Origin: Adiantum capillus-veneris
Lineage: Eukaryota; Streptophyta; Polypodiopsida; Polypodiales; Pteridaceae
Assembly: GCA_014529385.2 (NCBI GenBank)
Contig: CM043949.1
Span: forward strand, 110,887,977-110,951,976
Direction of reading: 5' to 3'
Length of the DNA: 64,000 bases
In this document: one piece after another, positions 1 to 10,990 of the stretch
Position numbering within the stretch: the stretch's first letter is position 1
Layout of the letters: every line of letters begins with the position of its first letter
Position numbers and translations under genes: made by a program
The notes under the pieces: generated by a model
What the model saw: only the letters and a program-made list of their open reading frames with translations
Told to the model about the DNA's origin: nothing
Database searches by the model: none

Positions 1-474
1 CATTAGTAGCTTGCTCATTAGGTAAATCAAAGCTATCAATATTAATTTCACCCTCTTTACTATTGTCAACCATTCTAACAATTTTTTAGGTGTACTTTGG
101 CACTTCAACCCCTAGTTGCTACTCCTCTTTACCCCTTTAGAAAATCACTCAAGCTCCTATACGTGTGGCTGAAATATCATTAATTGCAAGGAAAAGAAGA
201 TAGGGTCTTTCAACACCAAAACAATACCGACTCCTATCAAGCTTCTAATAGCTCAATAGTGGTTAAGCAGTAGGCAAGCTTAGTAGGACTCCACTATTAA
301 GACCATAGTTCTCGACGGTGATACCCCATTATCTGCACGAAGCAAGCGCACTGCAAGGCTAAAAAATCCCTATTCTACTTACTCAATTGCAATTCATAAT
401 ACTAACCATTTATAGCTAGCTTGAGGACCTCCCTTCTTGAGCAAGAAAAGAGAAACCTTGTGCTTTGATACCAA
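1..474 (-). mobile_element. Internal 5' leader of an LTR retrotransposon cut by the window edge
   Basis: This stretch lies inward of a primer-binding site and LTR on the minus strand, so it should be the untranslated leader or gag start of an element whose body lies left of the window. No coding similarity is visible within it. The call rests only on its position next to the PBS at 462-473. Confidence 0.45.
462..473 (-). promoter_or_regulatory. Primer-binding site (initiator tRNA-Met type, one base off)
   Basis: Read on the minus strand this is TGGTATCAAAGC, one base from the usual plant LTR-element primer site TGGTATCAGAGC. It sits one base inside the TGTAACA end of the adjacent LTR, the expected spacing for priming minus-strand DNA synthesis. 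Confidence 0.6.
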
Positions 475-943
475 TGTAACATTTAATGGCCTAGTAACTT
501 GTGTGTAGCGGAAAATAGCATAAACATAGTGAGAATTTCATTAAAATAGATTCCTAATGAGCATAGCAAGAGTGCTTGGATGGAGAGAGCAACAAAAAGC
601 ATAACACCTAGTTAGATAGGCATGAACAATACTTCAAAAGAGAGAGAAATTAAGCTATCGACAACAGTTGAGGACCGGTTTTACATGGAGCCGGTCCCCC
701 CTCCAAAAGGCTTTGTATTATAGGTTTCCCCCATCAAGGGAAACATTTTACAATACAATACTTTGTGTTCCTTCAATAAGCTGCTGCAATGAAGATGGAA
801 GATTCAAGCACCATGCACACACTTTATAAAAGACAACATCAATTCCCTCACGGTCTCAGACCCAAGACCTCATACACCTTCGAAGATGATGAGAGCTAGC
901 GGGGTATGAGAGTAGATTGAGAGGAAGAAGGAGTAGTGTTACA
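475..943 (-). repeat. LTR (5' LTR of a minus-strand element), 469 bp
   Basis: The segment starts TGTAACA and ends TGTTACA, a perfect 7-bp terminal inverted repeat, and begins one base from a tRNA-type primer site. A TATA-like element (TTTTATAAAG on the minus strand, near 825-835) lies inside. A local inverted repeat (GACCGG...CCGGTC, about 675-701) is also present. The partner LTR would lie outside the window, so boundaries rest on the inverted repeat and PBS alone. Confidence 0.55.
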
Positions 944-1687
944 AAAAAGAAGTATATCTCCTCACATAATCACTCATAATATTTTAGCATAGCTTAGTAA
1001 TTAGCATGGTAGTGGAGATGAGCATGCATTGGAGCTTGGATCTTGGTTGAATTTGCATCACAAAGCCAAGAGTTGTTGGTGTAGGCCTCCCTTCTCACAA
1101 GCTTGGAGTAGATGATGAGCTTCCCATTAAAGCTTGAGAAGGAGAGAGAGTCTTCTTTGCTTCACACATGAGATTGTATGAGTGTGTGTGTGATAATGCC
1201 TTGCCAAATTCAGCCCCCTCTCTCTCTTGGTCGACCCCTCTTGCACTTTATTCATGTTGGCACCCCATTGGACCCTGCAAAGCTTTTAGCCAATGATAAT
1301 TGAGAAGCATAAGTGATATCCTTTTGACATGTGTCTCCCTTTCCCCTTTTGTGAGATCTTTAGGTATTTATTTTATTGCAATTAAACTATCATTGTACCC
1401 CTTTGTCTTCTGGCCAATATTAATCAGGTAAGCCATTGGGCTGCCGAATGCTCATTGGATCCCTTGGGAGACTGTCCAATAGTCTTCTAGAGAGCTTAAT
1501 TCCTATTGGTTCTTTTATCAAGTGATTTAAAATGAATTAAACTAAATGTACTCTGGTCTAATTCTCATTGGTCCACCTCTATGGCCATCCAATAGGATTT
1601 GAATGCACCTTGGGGGCAACAGGGCTAGGGAGCTGACATGTGTCCCCTATTCTCTTTGTGTAAAGGGAGCTTGTGAGTGTGTGTGTG

Positions 1688-1691
<4 letters not shown>
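944..1691. other. Unassigned non-coding stretch
   Basis: I see no supported gene, LTR or terminal repeat here. ORFs are short and lack recognisable motifs. Short GA-rich and TG-rich runs occur near 1141-1190. Confidence 0.5.

Positions 1692-1745
<54 letters not shown>
1692..1745. repeat. (CT)n microsatellite
   Basis: About 27 CT units follow a short GT run. It creates a false serine/leucine ORF. No gene is supported around it. Confidence 0.95.
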
Positions 1746-1748
<3 letters not shown>

Positions 1749-2251
1749 CCCTACTAAAAGGGCTCACCCCCTCCCATCTAGGTATTTGCAAACACTTTTA
1801 GGTCTTCCAAAGGAATCCAATTTTCCTAAGGTTTGACCATTGGACTTTTTATTGAATTTTGGAACCTTAGCATTTTGGAAGTCTTAATGGGCTTAACCTT
1901 AGGGTCTTTGAAGCCCATTGATGCACCTTTCTCTTTTGCAGATGGCCCCCCCTTTGGATCCCTATTTTCCCTCCTTTGGATCCCTAATGTGGCCGGTCTG
2001 CCAGCTTAACCAATATTCTAGCTTTTCCTCCCCTGGTACTTCCCTATATTAAATGATCAGTTTAACATGAGAAAATCATCTAGGAGAACTAGATATTAGT
2101 TATTATGACAGGCCATGGATGAGTTTCAGGTGAACTTGTCTACCTAAGGGTGGCCACACATGGGCGCATGGGGGAGTTTAACTTGGAATTATCTACACAA
2201 GGGTGGCTGCACACACGGGTGTCTTCCATGAGAAAGGGTAACCCTTTTGAG

Positions 2252-2260
2252 CTATAAAAG
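2252..2260 (+). promoter_or_regulatory. TATA-box-like element in a probable LTR
   Basis: CTATAAAAG followed by a G-rich run resembles a plant TATA box. It is preceded by two imperfect copies of an element containing AAGGGTGGC (about 2143-2170 and 2200-2225) and followed at about 2395 by an AATAAA-like AAATAAATA. Together with the PBS-like site at 2835 this suggests an LTR promoter, but no partner LTR is found in the window. Confidence 0.4.
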
Positions 2261-2906
2261 GGGGCCTCTTCTACACAAAAGCGTATTGTAATTGTGGATT
2301 GTGTATCTAGTGAAGCAGGTATGTGCGAGGAGGTGAGAGTGAAGCAAGCCAGGAGTTCCATTAAGGGTATAATCCCTTTGTAACCTACTTCTAGTTAAAT
2401 AAATATACTCACTACCTACATAGTGTAAAGACACTCTAAAGAGAAGAAAACATTGAAGAGAAAATAAAAGAGAAGAGAAACACAAATGTACCAATGTGCA
2501 CTCAACCACCTCGTTTTATGGACTCAAAAATTCTTATGACTTTCCACCTTCATGTGTCTTTTCATTTCCTAAACTAACTCTTCAATTATGCATTTAAGAT
2601 GTTTTGAAAGGATTTCAATTTTTTTGAGATTGGGGGGCCCTAATAGTTTGAAGTGCAAAGCCATTGAGTCGCTGGTTTTTTGTGGACGTAGCCCACATTG
2701 GGTGAACCACATATATCATGCATGCTCTCTCTCTCTCTCTCTACTCTATTATCTCTCTTGTGTGGAAAAATTATCTCTCTCTATCAAGTAAACCATTCTA
2801 AACTGTACTTAGCTACACCTTTATTCCTAACAACTTGTATTAGAGCAAGGTTTGGTCATATTTAAAATATCATAAGGAAAGTATTTCTTAAATTGAGTGC
2901 AATTAA

Positions 2907-3116
2907 TGGTGAATGAAGGTAAGCTCAATCTCAAGAAGTTCAATGACAAAAACTATCAACATTGGAAGATGCAGATTGAAGACTCGAATGCCCGCAGGAT
3001 CTATGGAGGTCAGTAAGTCACCAACAAAGAAGAGAAGAATGTCCATGAAGGACATCATTGCAGCTAGTGATCCCTATACACTACTAGAGGAGACACTCAA
3101 GCTAGCTAAGGCCTAG
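2907..3116 (+). pseudogene. Copia Gag-like N-terminal fragment
   Basis: The frame starting ATGGTGAATGAAGG reads MVNEGKLNLKKFND then NYQHWKMQIED, resembling the conserved start of copia Gag proteins (a short lead, a 'KFDG-NY--WK--M' core). After about 30 residues the frame is interrupted by a stop (TAA near 3014) and continues in another frame. It lies about 60 bases after the PBS-like site, the usual place for gag. No zinc knuckle follows. Confidence 0.45.
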
Positions 3117-3191
3117 GTTGATGAGACCACTCTAGAAAAGGAAGGAGTGGCAGTATACTAGGGCACTTTTAGAGACCCACAAGGCAACATA

Positions 3192-3812
3192 GTGGATATC
3201 CCAATGAATCCATGGGAGATGTTTGAATTTGCAAACTGGGAAGAAACCCTCAACCAGCTAGAAAGAGCAAACCTCCATAACTTCTTCACACCACCACCAG
3301 AAGGTGTGGATGTTCAGAGAGTCTATGAGCTAGTCAGCTCAATTCAAAAAGACAGCAAGGCAGTGATCACAGCCTTGGATAGCTAGAAGATAGAAACTTT
3401 GATCATCCCTCAAACCATAGCAGATGCACTTGGGCTCCACAATAAGGGAATCTCAGTTTGGGAAAGGAGAGACGAAGTAAAGGTCTACACCCAAAAGAAG
3501 CCTAATCAAACATTTGAAGACCTGGTGGACCCGAGAGCTGCAAAGATATGCAAGCTCTACAACCAATACTTTCATGTTTGCAGCAAGAGGCCCCAAAAAT
3601 ACACCACTCCTCCTCATATAGAGGCAACAACCTTAACCTGGACATTGAAAAGCATCATGCCCAAAGAAGTGAACTACGCCCAATACCTTCATGAACAAGT
3701 GGTTGGAATGGGCATGGAACAGCCTAAATACATTGGAGGAGGGCAAACCTTGACAAAGATTGCATATGAAGCCATCAGTGCTAGAGGACAGTGGCTAGAG
3801 CCACCAACATAG
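3192..3812 (+). pseudogene. Unrecognised element domain (two joined reading frames)
   Basis: Two plus-strand frames, 3192-3386 and 3399-3812, are in phase and separated only by a TAG (3384-3386) and a few codons. They encode a roughly 200-residue mostly helical region including IIPQTIADALGL, TWTLKSIMPKEVNYAQ and PKYIGGGQTLTKIAYEAI. The layout loosely recalls the plant transposon-associated domain found in some non-autonomous retroelements, but I cannot name it with confidence. No catalytic motif is visible. A profile search of the conceptual segments against Pfam would decide. Confidence 0.35.
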
Positions 3813-4202
3813 AACAAGTGGTTCAAGCTAAAGCTAGATACAAAAGATGAGCCAGTAAGTGCAGTGGCTCCACCAGTCACCACAAGGCTAAGAAGAAGGT
3901 CAGAAACAGTGCCTAAGGAAGAGCTTGTGGAACCACCAAAAAAGAAAGGAAAAGTAGCAATGGCCAGGGAAACAAAATCCAAGAAAACACACAACCAAAA
4001 AGTCACTTGGATCGAGAGGGTGATAGAGCAATTCAGAGCGTAAAGAGATCTCAAGGGGGATTTTGAAGAATACTGGGTGCCAGACCCAACAAAAGTTGGA
4101 GGAATCTCCTCTAGACCTCTAGAGGACCAGTTTGATCACTACATTCGAGCATATGAGGAGATGAAAAGGGTGCTGGAACAATGAAACTTAGAGCCTTTCA
4201 CT

Positions 4203-4646
4203 ATGGAGGAAGTTCAAGACATCAAGAAGAAGCTGAAGGAAATGCCAGAACCTCCAGGGAAGAAGGAACAGGAGGACAATCGGACGAAAGCTGAAACACC
4301 ACCACCTTCACCATTAGGCTCTTCCACCCCTCCTCCAAGTCCAAAACCCTCTACACCCAAACCACAATCCCCACCAAGAGCAACAGAAGAGGCCACACTT
4401 GCACATGGGGATAAGGAGAAAGACGAAAGAAACACATATGAAGACCTCATTCAAGTCGGGTACACAATGGCACATGCTTCGACAGTCATTTATGAAACTC
4501 CTATTCCTCCATGGGTTGCAAAAGAGGAACATGAGAGACAAGAGTTCTCTATGGGCCAGTATAGGGCTGATAAATCTAAAGAACCAAAGGTAGATCAAGA
4601 ATCACAAAGAGTAGCTCTAGAAAGATACTCCCCACAACCTGCCTAG
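4203..4646 (+). pseudogene. Proline-rich linker ORF of the same element
   Basis: This 147-residue frame has an acidic/basic start (EEVQDIKKKLKEMPEPPGKK), then a low-complexity PPPSP / PSTPKP stretch and a charged tail. It is probably a linker of the decayed long protein between the helical domain and the coiled coil. No catalytic residues are seen. It follows the 3192-3812 segments on the same strand after a frame interruption. Confidence 0.35.
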
Positions 4647-4935
4647 AGTGCCAGGGTTGTTTCACACCCCTCAAGTGCCTATATACATACCATTAGCCAA
4701 CCCATGGAGAGTACCACCAGTAGGAGTAATGATGAGTACGAGACATTAGGTTCCATTTGTTGGCCCTATCAATAGGCCAACAACTAGAAATGGTAGCAGC
4801 AAATGAAGATGACATAAGAGCCGCGCCTATCAGATCCTAGACAGAGAGAACGTGGTCTCTTACCATTGCTAAAGAGACAGTATGCTGCGTACCAGGGATG
4901 ATAATATGCAAATGGAACATGACAACATTTAGAGC

Positions 4936-5877
4936 TTGGTACAAGATACCCACCTAAAAGCTAAAGAAGCAGAAAAGGAGCTCAAAACTCTCACTATAAC
5001 GCTAAGGGAGATTGAGAGCAAACAAGACACCTTCACACTAGAGATGGTAGAGGTTTCAAGAGCAGTGAAGGCTCTCCAACAGGAAAAAGAGAAGGTAGAA
5101 TATGAGCTAGAGGTAGCAAAAGATGAAGTGTTGGAGTTGAAAGAAAAATTAAAGCTTCAGGATTTGACAATCAAAAGATTAAGGGCAACACCAAGGGCAG
5201 TGAGGGTAGGCGCAAGAGCAGATACTCAAGTTATACAATCATTGGAAGCACAAATCCCAACTTGCAAAAATAATTACAGCTGGAACAAAGATAGCAAATG
5301 CATATGGCAGAAGGGTCTCTAGCCACAAAAGAAAGAGTGATAGCCAAACACAAAGCTCTTTAGAAAGAATATGAAGAACTCCAAAAGAATCTGGAAACAC
5401 TGCAAGAGACGATGATTGACATGGCAGACAAAGCCTACTAACCAAGATACACTGGCCCAACAACAGATCACAAATTTACAAAGAGAGATAGCAGAATTAA
5501 GGACACAAGAATCAGAACCAGGGCCCAATGGAGTAGGGACAAACGCCAGAGATGAGCCAATGGAAATTCCTGAGGGTGTCGAAGATGTGCAACACCAAGA
5601 AGAACAATTGGAGACAGAGGTAGAAGAAACACAATTATTGACCGCGGAGGAGGAGACACGCCTCCAACTTTTGATAGCAAAGGCCACAATAGAGGACCAC
5701 AAGGCAGCCTTGGAATGGGAATCAAGAATGCTCCATTCTGTAGGAGTCCAAAGGTTGGCTGCATATGTGCTTAGGAAGGAATGGATGCAACCCATGATCC
5801 CCATATCCTCTCCTGAAGTATTAAGTGATAATAACAAAGAAGAGAGTCAAAGCAGAAGCTATGGAGCCAATATATGA
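4936..5877 (+). pseudogene. Coiled-coil segment of the element's protein
   Basis: Frames 4936-5322 and 5416-5877 encode a heptad-rich helix (for example ALQQEKEKVEYELEVAKDEV and LEEKLKL-type heptads) followed by QQQITNLQREIAELR, an acidic stretch, and an end with VQRLAAYVLRKEWMQP. A stop and a frame change near 5322-5416 separate the halves. Long coiled coils are unusual in standard Gag proteins. This could be an oligomerisation region of a novel Gag-like protein or captured host sequence; neither is proven. Confidence 0.4.
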
Positions 5878-6627
5878 AAGAGACGTCAAGAATACAGAGG
5901 ATGCAACAAAAATAGTGGACTCTCAACCAAGATGGAGGAAAGCCTGGCTCATAAAATACCCAGGATTTTTGAAATACTTGGTGGAGCCCCCAAAAATCAT
6001 TCAGGATGACCTCTTATTCTGCCCCCTCCCTCGTGTCCTCACTTGGGCAAATACTTTTAGGATCCTAAAGAAACATCCAAACTGGCTTAACTACCCCTCT
6101 ATGCCACCACCAAAGGAAGGAGAGAGAAAAAGTGCCTCTTATATGGTGAAAACCCTAAAGGGCACCATTAAGATCTTCACTGGACCTCCAAACTTGACGT
6201 GTGTAATGATCAAAATTTTGCAAAACCTTGTTGGCTAGCATTGAAATGTTCACACCTTCCAAAGCTACGAGCTCAACACTCCTATCAACGAGTGACACTC
6301 TCACGGTAACGAGCTCAACACTCCTATCAACGAGCGACACTCTCACTGCCAATGACATATGATTTGTCAAAACAGTCATCTCCAGAGGTCTTACATTTAC
6401 TATATCAAAGAATCATGTTTTTGCCCAACTATCACATGCAAGCTTTTGAGGAAGCTTTCTACATGGGATTCTTTACATATGATAGAAAAATATTTGGCCC
6501 AATAGTCCCTTTGGGGAATATAAGGTACGAATCATACCTGAAGTTTCTAAAGCCACCACGCTTCCCCATTGACGGCAGGACAGCTTTCATTGAAGCAGAA
6601 GAGCAAGACTCGTCATGTCACGGATGA
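5825..6627 (+). pseudogene. C-terminal unrecognised segment of the same element
   Basis: Frames 5825-6238 and 6352-6627 encode aromatic-rich sequence (WLIKYPGFLKYLVEPP, FLPNYHMQAFEEAFYMGFF, LKFLKPPRFPIDGR) ending just before the purine tract and 3' LTR. A 42-bp duplication lies between them. I do not recognise a family. The position before the polypurine tract says it is the 3' end of the internal region. Confidence 0.35.
6268..6350 (+). repeat. 42-bp tandem duplication
   Basis: The unit beginning CGAGCTCAACACTCC occurs at about 6268 and 6310 with one or two substitutions. It separates the last two ORF pieces of the element and may be a cause of the frame break. Confidence 0.8.
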
Positions 6628-6636
6628 CATGGACAT

Positions 6637-6648
6637 GGAGGGGGGGAG
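6637..6648 (+). promoter_or_regulatory. Polypurine tract
   Basis: GGAGGGGGGGAG lies immediately before TGTTGAC, the start of the LTR. This is the expected position of the plus-strand primer. Confidence 0.65.
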
Positions 6649-6957
6649 TGTTGACGGCAGATCACAAAAGAAGTTTCCCCAATTTGTTGTATCATCAATT
6701 TTGAAGCCGAATGATATTTTTTGTAATATTTGAGCAGCCATTAGACTTTGTGGGAACAAGCCTCTAGGGAAGAATCGTATATAAGCTAAATTTTGTAACC
6801 CTAAGCCTAACTTTTGAATTAATCAATTTCGTGTTTCACTCTTTGCTGTGTCTGAGAGAGAGTGTGTGATTTATTCTTTTCCCTACATGCTCTACGGAAG
6901 TTTCATTGCAAAAGCGACACCGTAACGTGTTAGCAATAACGAGGGCTTCCATCAACA
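6649..6957 (+). repeat. 3' LTR, 309 bp
   Basis: Begins TGTTG and ends CAACA, a perfect 5-bp inverted repeat, and is preceded by a polypurine tract. A TATA-like CGTATATAAG lies near 6777-6786, with the transcribed part following. No second copy is found in the window, so the right-hand limit is inferred from the terminal repeat only. Confidence 0.55.
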
Positions 6958-7540
6958 CCAAGAGTGTGCGATTCCAACGACGTCGTGAAGCGAGCTCCTA
7001 CGAGATTTTGGGTGAGTTTTGTTGCAAACCGAGTATTCATTTGATGATTTTTTTGTACCTATGAGCTCACGGGGAGTAGAGCTATGCGTTAGGACTGTAT
7101 GCTACAAAAAGTGGTAACCTGTATTTGGCTGTCTGTCTTTATACGCGATTATCACAAGAGGTAGTTAGAGGTTGAATATCGAGTCACAATCCATAGGGTA
7201 TTGATCTCATGATAAGGAGAATATATCCTGTGAGTTACGTGACATTTTGAATGCATTTTGCCTAGTTTTGGATAGGATGAGAATTGTAGATTGGAATGCT
7301 TTCACTAGTGCATAAGAACGCTTAGACTTGATTTCCTCGATTAGAGATGGTCTTAGAAGGTCCAGAAGGTGGTTTCCACCTATCTTCTTGTTTCCATGCG
7401 CCTACGGGTTAAGTTTCACCCTCGGCCGACATAGAGTTTTTGGTTTTGTTCTCGCTATGCTAGCATCCGCTTGTGGCGTATCCGTCAACAACCTCACGTA
7501 AAGGCTAGGAGAAGGCCCTTACAGAAAATGATCCATGTGG
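6958..7540. other. Unassigned stretch between LTR and palindrome array
   Basis: No supported gene. No repeat shared with the rest of the window was noticed, apart from the approach to the foldback array at its right end. Confidence 0.45.
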
Positions 7541-7910
7541 CCCATTTTAGCGCATAGTATGGGCCTTGACCGCCCATGCCACTTTGGATGGATGTACAAC
7601 TTTGCACGGCTGGTGGAATGGTACTCATCTCCACCCATGTAAAGTCTCAGAGCCATCCAATATGGTTTGGGCAGTCTCAATCTATACTATGTGCTAAAAT
7701 GGACCGTTTGGTTCATACATTCCATTTTTGCTCATAGTATCAGCCTTCATCATCCATACCATATCAGATGGGTATGAAAATTTGCATGGGGAGAAAAATG
7801 ATACTCGCCCCCACCCCTACAAAATTTCATAGCCATCCAAACTAGTATGGGTGGTCAAGGCCCATATTATGTGTGCTAGAATGGGTCATACGACCCATTT
7901 TAGTACAAGT

Positions 7911-8137
7911 TGTTGGAATTAGGGTTGCAGAGAAACGCACACAGCTTGGAGAAGACGAAGGAAGCTCAAGGCGCACAATAGAGAGTGTGTTACTTAGTGT
8001 GCAATGGAAAGATAGATAGCCCTAGAGTGATGGGCGTATATACAATGCACGGGGGAAAAAACCTCCTAAAGAGGGAAAAAATGCCCCGGCGGTCCTAGTG
8101 TGTTCAGACACATCACTACCACATGTATATGGTAACA
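7911..8137 (-). repeat. 3' LTR of the old copia element
   Basis: Starts TGTTGGAATT and ends GGTAACA on the plus strand, with the same length as its partner. A target-site CAAGT lies directly outside. The minus-strand polypurine tract lies directly inside. Confidence 0.95.
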
Positions 8138-8150
8138 AATCCCCCCTGGA
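8138..8150 (-). promoter_or_regulatory. Polypurine tract of the old copia element
   Basis: On the minus strand CCAGGGGGGATTT directly precedes the 3' LTR, the expected place for the plus-strand primer. Confidence 0.75.
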
Positions 8151-8212
8151 GTGATGCGGTGAACGAGAGCTGGCACATGAGTAAAGGGAAGTGCCATGCC
8201 CTGAGGACAGGA

Positions 8213-8734
8213 TCAGTCCACAAAGGGGAGTAAGCCCAAAGCTTTGCGGAAAGCTTCAAGCTTCTCATGAGACAATGCCTTTGTGAAAAGATCTGCAAGG
8301 TTGTCCTGTGTTGGCACATAAGCCAAGCTGATCTCTCCTGCTGAGAGCCTCTCCCTGACATAGTGGTAATGCACCTCAATGTGCTTTGTGCGAGCATGAA
8401 AAACTGGGTTCCTCGCAACTGCCAATGCGCTCTGACTGTCAGTGTAGATAGTGTTGGCAGTGTCGTGTCCAACACCCAAATCAGCCATAAGGCGTATGAG
8501 CCATACACACTCAATCGTAGCTGTGAAGACTGCCCTGTACTCAGCCTCACAACTCAAAGTGGCCACAGTAGGTTGCTTCTTGCTCAACCATGATTTACAT
8601 GAACTGCCAAGCATGAAACAAAAACCACTCGTGGACACTCGCATGTCAAAACAACCAGCCCAATCTGAGTCCGAAAAAGCATGTAAGTCTGGCGGCAATG
8701 ATTCCCCCTTGGGATAAAACAAGCCAAGATGTTA
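8213..8734 (-). pseudogene. Copia RNase H segment
   Basis: Same frame as the upstream pol, separated from it by a TAA at 8732-8734. The segment holds the copia RNase H acidic positions: FSDSDWAG, TLSCEAEYRA and IYTDSQSALA, followed by the usual NPVFHARTKHIEVHYHYVRE and DNLADLFTKAL motifs. It ends at the natural stop (8213-8215). RNase H would degrade the RNA strand of the RNA/DNA hybrid. The stop before HLGLFYPKG cuts it from the RT. Confidence 0.9.
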
Positions 8735-9157
8735 AGTGCCACTAAGGTAGCGGAAAATCCTCTTGACAGCCTGCCAATGCTTAGACCCTGGGCTATGCAT
8801 AAATTTGCTGACCTGTGAGACTGCAAACTGAATATCCGGCCTCGTGTTGCATACATAAATGAGGCAGCCAATAGCAGTTTGGTAAAGAGTGACATCAGCA
8901 GGATCACCAGCATCATGTAGACTCAACTTCAAACCTGTTTCCATGGGAGTGGCAATAGGTTTGCAATCCTCAAGTCCAAACTTACATAGCAATGTCTCTA
9001 TGTAACTTTTCTGACACAAGGCAATACCACCATCACACTGCTTAAACTGTATACCCAAATAATGATGCAACAGCCCTAAATCTTTCATCTTGAAAGTAGC
9101 ATTCAGATCAGCCTTAAATTCAGCAATATGTCTCTCATTTGGTCCAGTGATCAGCAA
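8732..9157 (-). pseudogene. Copia RT C-terminal part
   Basis: In phase with 9167-10969 and 8213-8722. Contains the post-catalytic RT region: FKMKDLGLLHHYLGIQ, ALCQKSYIETLLCKFGLEDC, a TPME motif and GCLIYVCNTRPDIQFAVSQVS. Three codons upstream, in place of the YVDD catalytic box, the sequence reads stop-V-D-G (9158-9169), so one tyrosine codon became TAA and the second aspartate became glycine. That change alone would abolish polymerase activity. Confidence 0.9.
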
Positions 9158-9166
9158 ACCATCAAC

Positions 9167-10969
9167 TTAAAGAACCACGATGAGAAATACATCACCCTCA
9201 CGCTTTACATACAATGTGCTTTCTGTTGGACTGTTACGAAAGCCTTGTTTGACCAAATGAGTGTCAGCTTTCTCATACCAAGCACGAGGAGATTGCTTCA
9301 ACCCATACAAAGCCTTGTTAGATTTGCACACTTTGTCCTCTTGTCCTTTTATGACAAAACCGCAAGGCTGCGTTACATAAACTTCCTCAAATATGTCACC
9401 ATTCAAGAAAGCAGTAACAATGTCTGATTGATGTACATCCCAACCAAAATGAGCTGCCAAGGCACATAGAAAATGCACAGTAGTCATACGACAAGTGGGA
9501 GCAAAAGTCTCTTCATAATCTATGCCTTTTTGCTGTGCATAACCCTTTGCAACAAGTCGAGCCTTATGGCGATCGATCTCACCATTCGGCTTGCGTTTCA
9601 ACTTGTAAACCCACTTCGTACCAATGGCCTTTTTTCCAGAAGGCAAATCACATAAAGTCAGAGGCTCCTCAACATCATGTAAGCTAGACACAGCCAAAGC
9701 ATAACAATCTGATGCATAAGATGCATGGCGAGAGCCTGAACGAGTACGACTAGACAAAGGTGCATCCAATCTACTGTCACGCAAAGTGTGCACCAGCCAC
9801 TTTGGCATACCTCCAGCCTGCTCATTTTCAGCCCTTTCCTCATCAAGTACATCATGTACATCTGCATCAATAATAGGCTGATCTACGACATTTTCAGAAA
9901 CCCCCATAGGCTGTACATTTTCCTCATTGGAACTTACATTCGTATTTCCACCACTGAAAAGAGGCAACAAAGTGTCATAAATGTCCTGTGAGCTTACATT
10001 ACTGTCTCTAGTACATGACAGCAAGGGCTGAATAGAATCTTCCACAAACACTACATCCCGTGAAACCAGAATACGTTTTGTTTGCGGATGATACAACCTG
10101 TAACCTTTGCTTTCATCACTGTAACCAACAAAAATACCTTTGACAGCCTTATAATCCAATTTTCTGCGCTGCACTTGTGGCACCAAAGCATCTGCGAAAC
10201 AGCCAAAAACACGCATGTGCTCAATAGAAGGCTTTCTATCATGCCATGCTTCATATGGAGTAATAGACTGCAAAGCTTTTGTAGGACACCTGTTAAGTAC
10301 ATAAGTGGCACACATGATGGCCTCAAGCCAAAAAGAATGCGGTAAAGCTTGACTTTTGACCATACATCGTGCCATTTCCGTCAGTGACCTGTTTTTCCTC
10401 TCAGCAACACCATTTTGCTGAGGTGTATAAGGCACTGTACATTGGTGTTTTATCCCACGACTAGACAGAAATGCATTAAATTCATGAGACATATACTCCC
10501 CCCCTCGATCGGAACGGAGGGTGCCCATAGTACATTTCGAGACATTTTCAGCCATAGCCAGAAATTGTTTGAAGCACATAAAAACTTCGTACTTCGCTTT
10601 AAGCGGAAATACCCATGCATGCCTGGAGTAATCATCAATGAAAGTCACGAAGTACAGGTAATTGCCCAAGGACGGAGTTTGCATGGGCCCACAAACATCA
10701 CTATGCACAAGCTGCAACCTGCATGTGGCCCGAACTGAACCATCCTTTGGAAATTTAGAACGCTGCATCTTACCCAAAATACAGCCTTCACAAACATGTT
10801 TGACAGGTGCTTCAAGAGGTGGCAAAGAAGCAACCATATCAGACTGCTGCAAACGCAGCAAACTGGCAAAATTCAGATGACCAAAACGTGCATACCAAAG
10901 TTTTGCATCTGAAATAGCCCTTGAATCTGCAACAGCATTTGCAAAGTTTTGTCCACACTTGTCATACAA
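9167..10969 (-). pseudogene. Copia integrase and RT N-terminal part
   Basis: A 600-residue stretch. Residues about 24-68 are the GAG-pre-integrase zinc region (LWYARFGHLNF, CEGCILGK). The integrase core carries D91 (SDVCGP), D154 (RSDRGGEY) and E190 (NGVAERKNR), exactly the D,D-35-E spacing. From about residue 455 the RT begins: GTKWVYKLKR, ARLVAKGYAQQKGIDYEETF, VTAFLNGDIFEEVYVTQP and ALYGLKQSPRAWY. The frame closes with TAA (9167-9169) in the YVDD box. A TGA at 10991 separates it from the protease part, seven codons upstream of the first Met. Confidence 0.95.
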
Positions 10970-10990
10970 AGTGAGCTTATACAGCCCACG

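Larger units (their letters stand above)
2827..6648 (+). mobile_element. Internal region of a decayed pol-less LTR element with coiled-coil ORF
   Basis: It starts with a PBS-like site (TTGTATTAGAGC, 2835-2846) just after a CTAACA LTR-type end, and finishes with a purine tract directly before a TG...CA repeat at 6649. Between them, plus-strand reading frames continue each other with several stops and shifts: a copia-Gag-like start, a helical domain, a proline-rich linker and a long coiled coil. No protease, integrase or RT motif is visible in 3.8 kb, so this looks like a non-autonomous element. The sequence before the PBS does not resemble the 3' LTR at 6649, so the two ends may belong to different elements. 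Confidence 0.5.

Noticed and set aside
2140-2509. Minus-strand ORFs near the TATA-like element
   Set aside because: No motifs, and they overlap probable LTR sequence on the other strand.
9128-9991. Plus-strand ORFs within the old copia element
   Set aside because: They run antisense to a clear gag-pol frame and show no similarity of their own.
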